From contig JAIKWS010000062.1 of the NCBI GenBank assembly GCA_024684515.1, forward strand, positions 1 to 33,756: a stretch of 33,756 bases of DNA, written 5' to 3'. Position numbers and translations under genes: made by a program. Within the stretch, counting starts at the first letter, position 1. Each line of letters begins with the position of its first letter. The stretch is from Prevotella sp. (GTDB lineage Bacteria; Bacteroidota; Bacteroidia; Bacteroidales; Bacteroidaceae). This document shows positions 33,138 to 33,756 of this stretch, one piece after another. The notes under the pieces were generated by a model. That model did not search any database. It was not told the origin of the DNA and was given only the letters and a program-made list of their open reading frames with translations.

Positions 33138-33228
33138 TCTTGCCCAACACCCCACAAATCTTTGGAAAAGCCCATAGACACAGGGGTTTCACATGCGGTG
33201 GGTGTTGCCCAAACACCTCACAAACACA
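33138..33228. repeat. Diverged third copy of the AACACCTCACT palindromic unit
   Basis: Arms CAACACCCCAC (33145-33155) and GTGGGTGTTG (33198-33207), with AATCTTTGGAAAAGCCCATAGACA-like middle and trailing AAACACCTCAC. Order and spacing follow unit A at 22205-22291. Confidence 0.65.
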
Positions 33229-33283
33229 TCATAGTCTCCTCATAGCCACATTGTAGGTGATGAACAAGGAAAATAACATGCAT

Positions 33284-33327
33284 ATTCCGACGATATCCGT
33301 TCACCAATTCCGATGATATCCGTTCAC
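33284..33327. repeat. Direct repeat ATTCCGAYGATATCCGTTCAC
   Basis: Two 21-base copies (33284-33304 and 33307-33327) differ at one base. Period 23. Confidence 0.65.
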
Positions 33328-33386
33328 TCGGTTGTTGATTTACTCTATCGGCGGCAAAGTTAATATTTTTTTCTGAGACTTTCGCC

Positions 33387-33414
33387 AGAATTATGTAAAG
33401 CTTTACATAATTCT
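33387..33414. promoter_or_regulatory. Perfect 28-base palindrome
   Basis: Arms AGAATTATGTAAAG (33387-33400) and CTTTACATAATTCT (33401-33414) are exact complements. TATGTAAAG recurs alone at 33436-33444, and further CATAA motifs follow. It lies 160 bases before the recombinase-like gene. It may be an operator or a recombinase core site. Confidence 0.65.
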
Positions 33415-33574
33415 AGTTATGGAAACATCTTGGATATGTAAAGTATTCAATAGCTTGAATCTAAAAGATCCTTAGTTTACACATTATACGCACATAATCT
33501 ATACATAATAACTTGCCATAACGTTATTGTAAATATGGTGCATTGCCAGTATTAACATTATTAGTCAAGCTATT

Positions 33575-33756
33575 ATGGAGATTAAACAATTAATTGAGAA
33601 AGCCGTCCAATTACTCCAGGCTGGAAGATATACGAGTAGTCGTATATATACCTACCGTTGGCTTTGGTCTAAAGGTATAATTCCTTTTATGAAAGCCAGA
33701 GGACTGGACGACTATGACGAGGACGTCGGTAAGGCATTTATGCTGACGTGCCATGA
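33575..33756 (+). CDS. Probable tyrosine recombinase/integrase, N-terminal part
   Basis: The frame opens with ATG at 33575 and runs out of the window after 60 codons. The visible part (IEKAVQLLQAGRYTSSRIYTYRWLWSKGIIPFM then GLDDYDEDVGKAFML) has the pattern of the SAM-like core-binding domain of phage or transposon integrases: Y-x3-W, a hydrophobic F-M, and D-Y-x4-G-x2-F. No catalytic residues are included. The AT-rich, palindromic DNA before it fits a mobile-element end. Assignment is by pattern and needs the rest of the gene. Confidence 0.5.
   Translation, partial: MEIKQLIEKAVQLLQAGRYTSSRIYTYRWLWSKGIIPFMKARGLDDYDEDVGKAFMLTCH

Overview
The window looks like a chromosomal segment from a member of the Bacteroidales, most likely the Prevotella/Segatella group. 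The evidence is a SusC/SusD starch locus, type IX secretion genes (porU, porV), lipoproteins with acidic residues after the lipid cysteine, and promoters of the Bacteroidetes type (TTTG, about 20 bases, TAnnTTTG). Species cannot be settled from sequence alone. No rRNA, tRNA, CRISPR array or complete insertion sequence was seen.

Layout. Bases 1-196 hold the GC-rich tail of a RarA-like ATPase that breaks off abnormally; this may be a chimeric join. A repeat-rich gap follows to 752. Minus-strand genes paaK (753-2060) and mrp (2112-3200) come next, then a sugar MFS transporter (3273-4583). A GxxExxY-family gene (4819-5208) sits between related inverted repeats, followed by a LacI-type regulator (5317-6327). 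Divergent from lacI is the plus-strand starch cluster susC-susD-susE-susF (6565-13994), closed by a terminator. Two GH13 amylase-type lipoproteins follow (14175-15515 and 15525-17552). Together with the transporter and regulator these form a starch/maltooligosaccharide utilisation locus: surface binding and cleavage, TonB-dependent import, periplasmic cleavage, inner-membrane uptake and LacI control.

From 17549 to 20182 a minus-strand operon encodes a DUF4359-like protein and two glycosyltransferases (GT4, GT2). Bases 20490-20765 contain a strong promoter, several hairpins and a terminator but no reading frame, which makes a good small-RNA candidate. Minus-strand acetyltransferases follow (Maa-like; GNAT with YoaP domain), then a 630-base repeat region with an approximately 85-base inverted repeat, a D-Ala-D-Ala carboxypeptidase (22753-23745) and ferritin (23963-24454, plus).

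Bases 24634-30672 form a minus-strand cluster: FAH-family hydrolase, porU, porV, ispF. Upstream of it lie three tandem 85-base repeats, each with a promoter-like box pointing at the hydrolase. On the plus strand come tsaE, a YgjP/M48-type metallopeptidase and a TraX-family membrane protein. The last 900 bases carry another copy of the repeat family, a short direct repeat, a perfect 28-base palindrome and the start of what looks like a tyrosine recombinase that runs off the window, suggesting a mobile element begins at the right edge.

The best candidates for undescribed biology are the structured RNA locus at 20490-20765, the promoter-bearing 85-base repeats, the GxxExxY gene within inverted repeats, the dispersed palindromic repeat family, and the palindrome beside the integrase-like gene. 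No clearly new multi-gene system was found.
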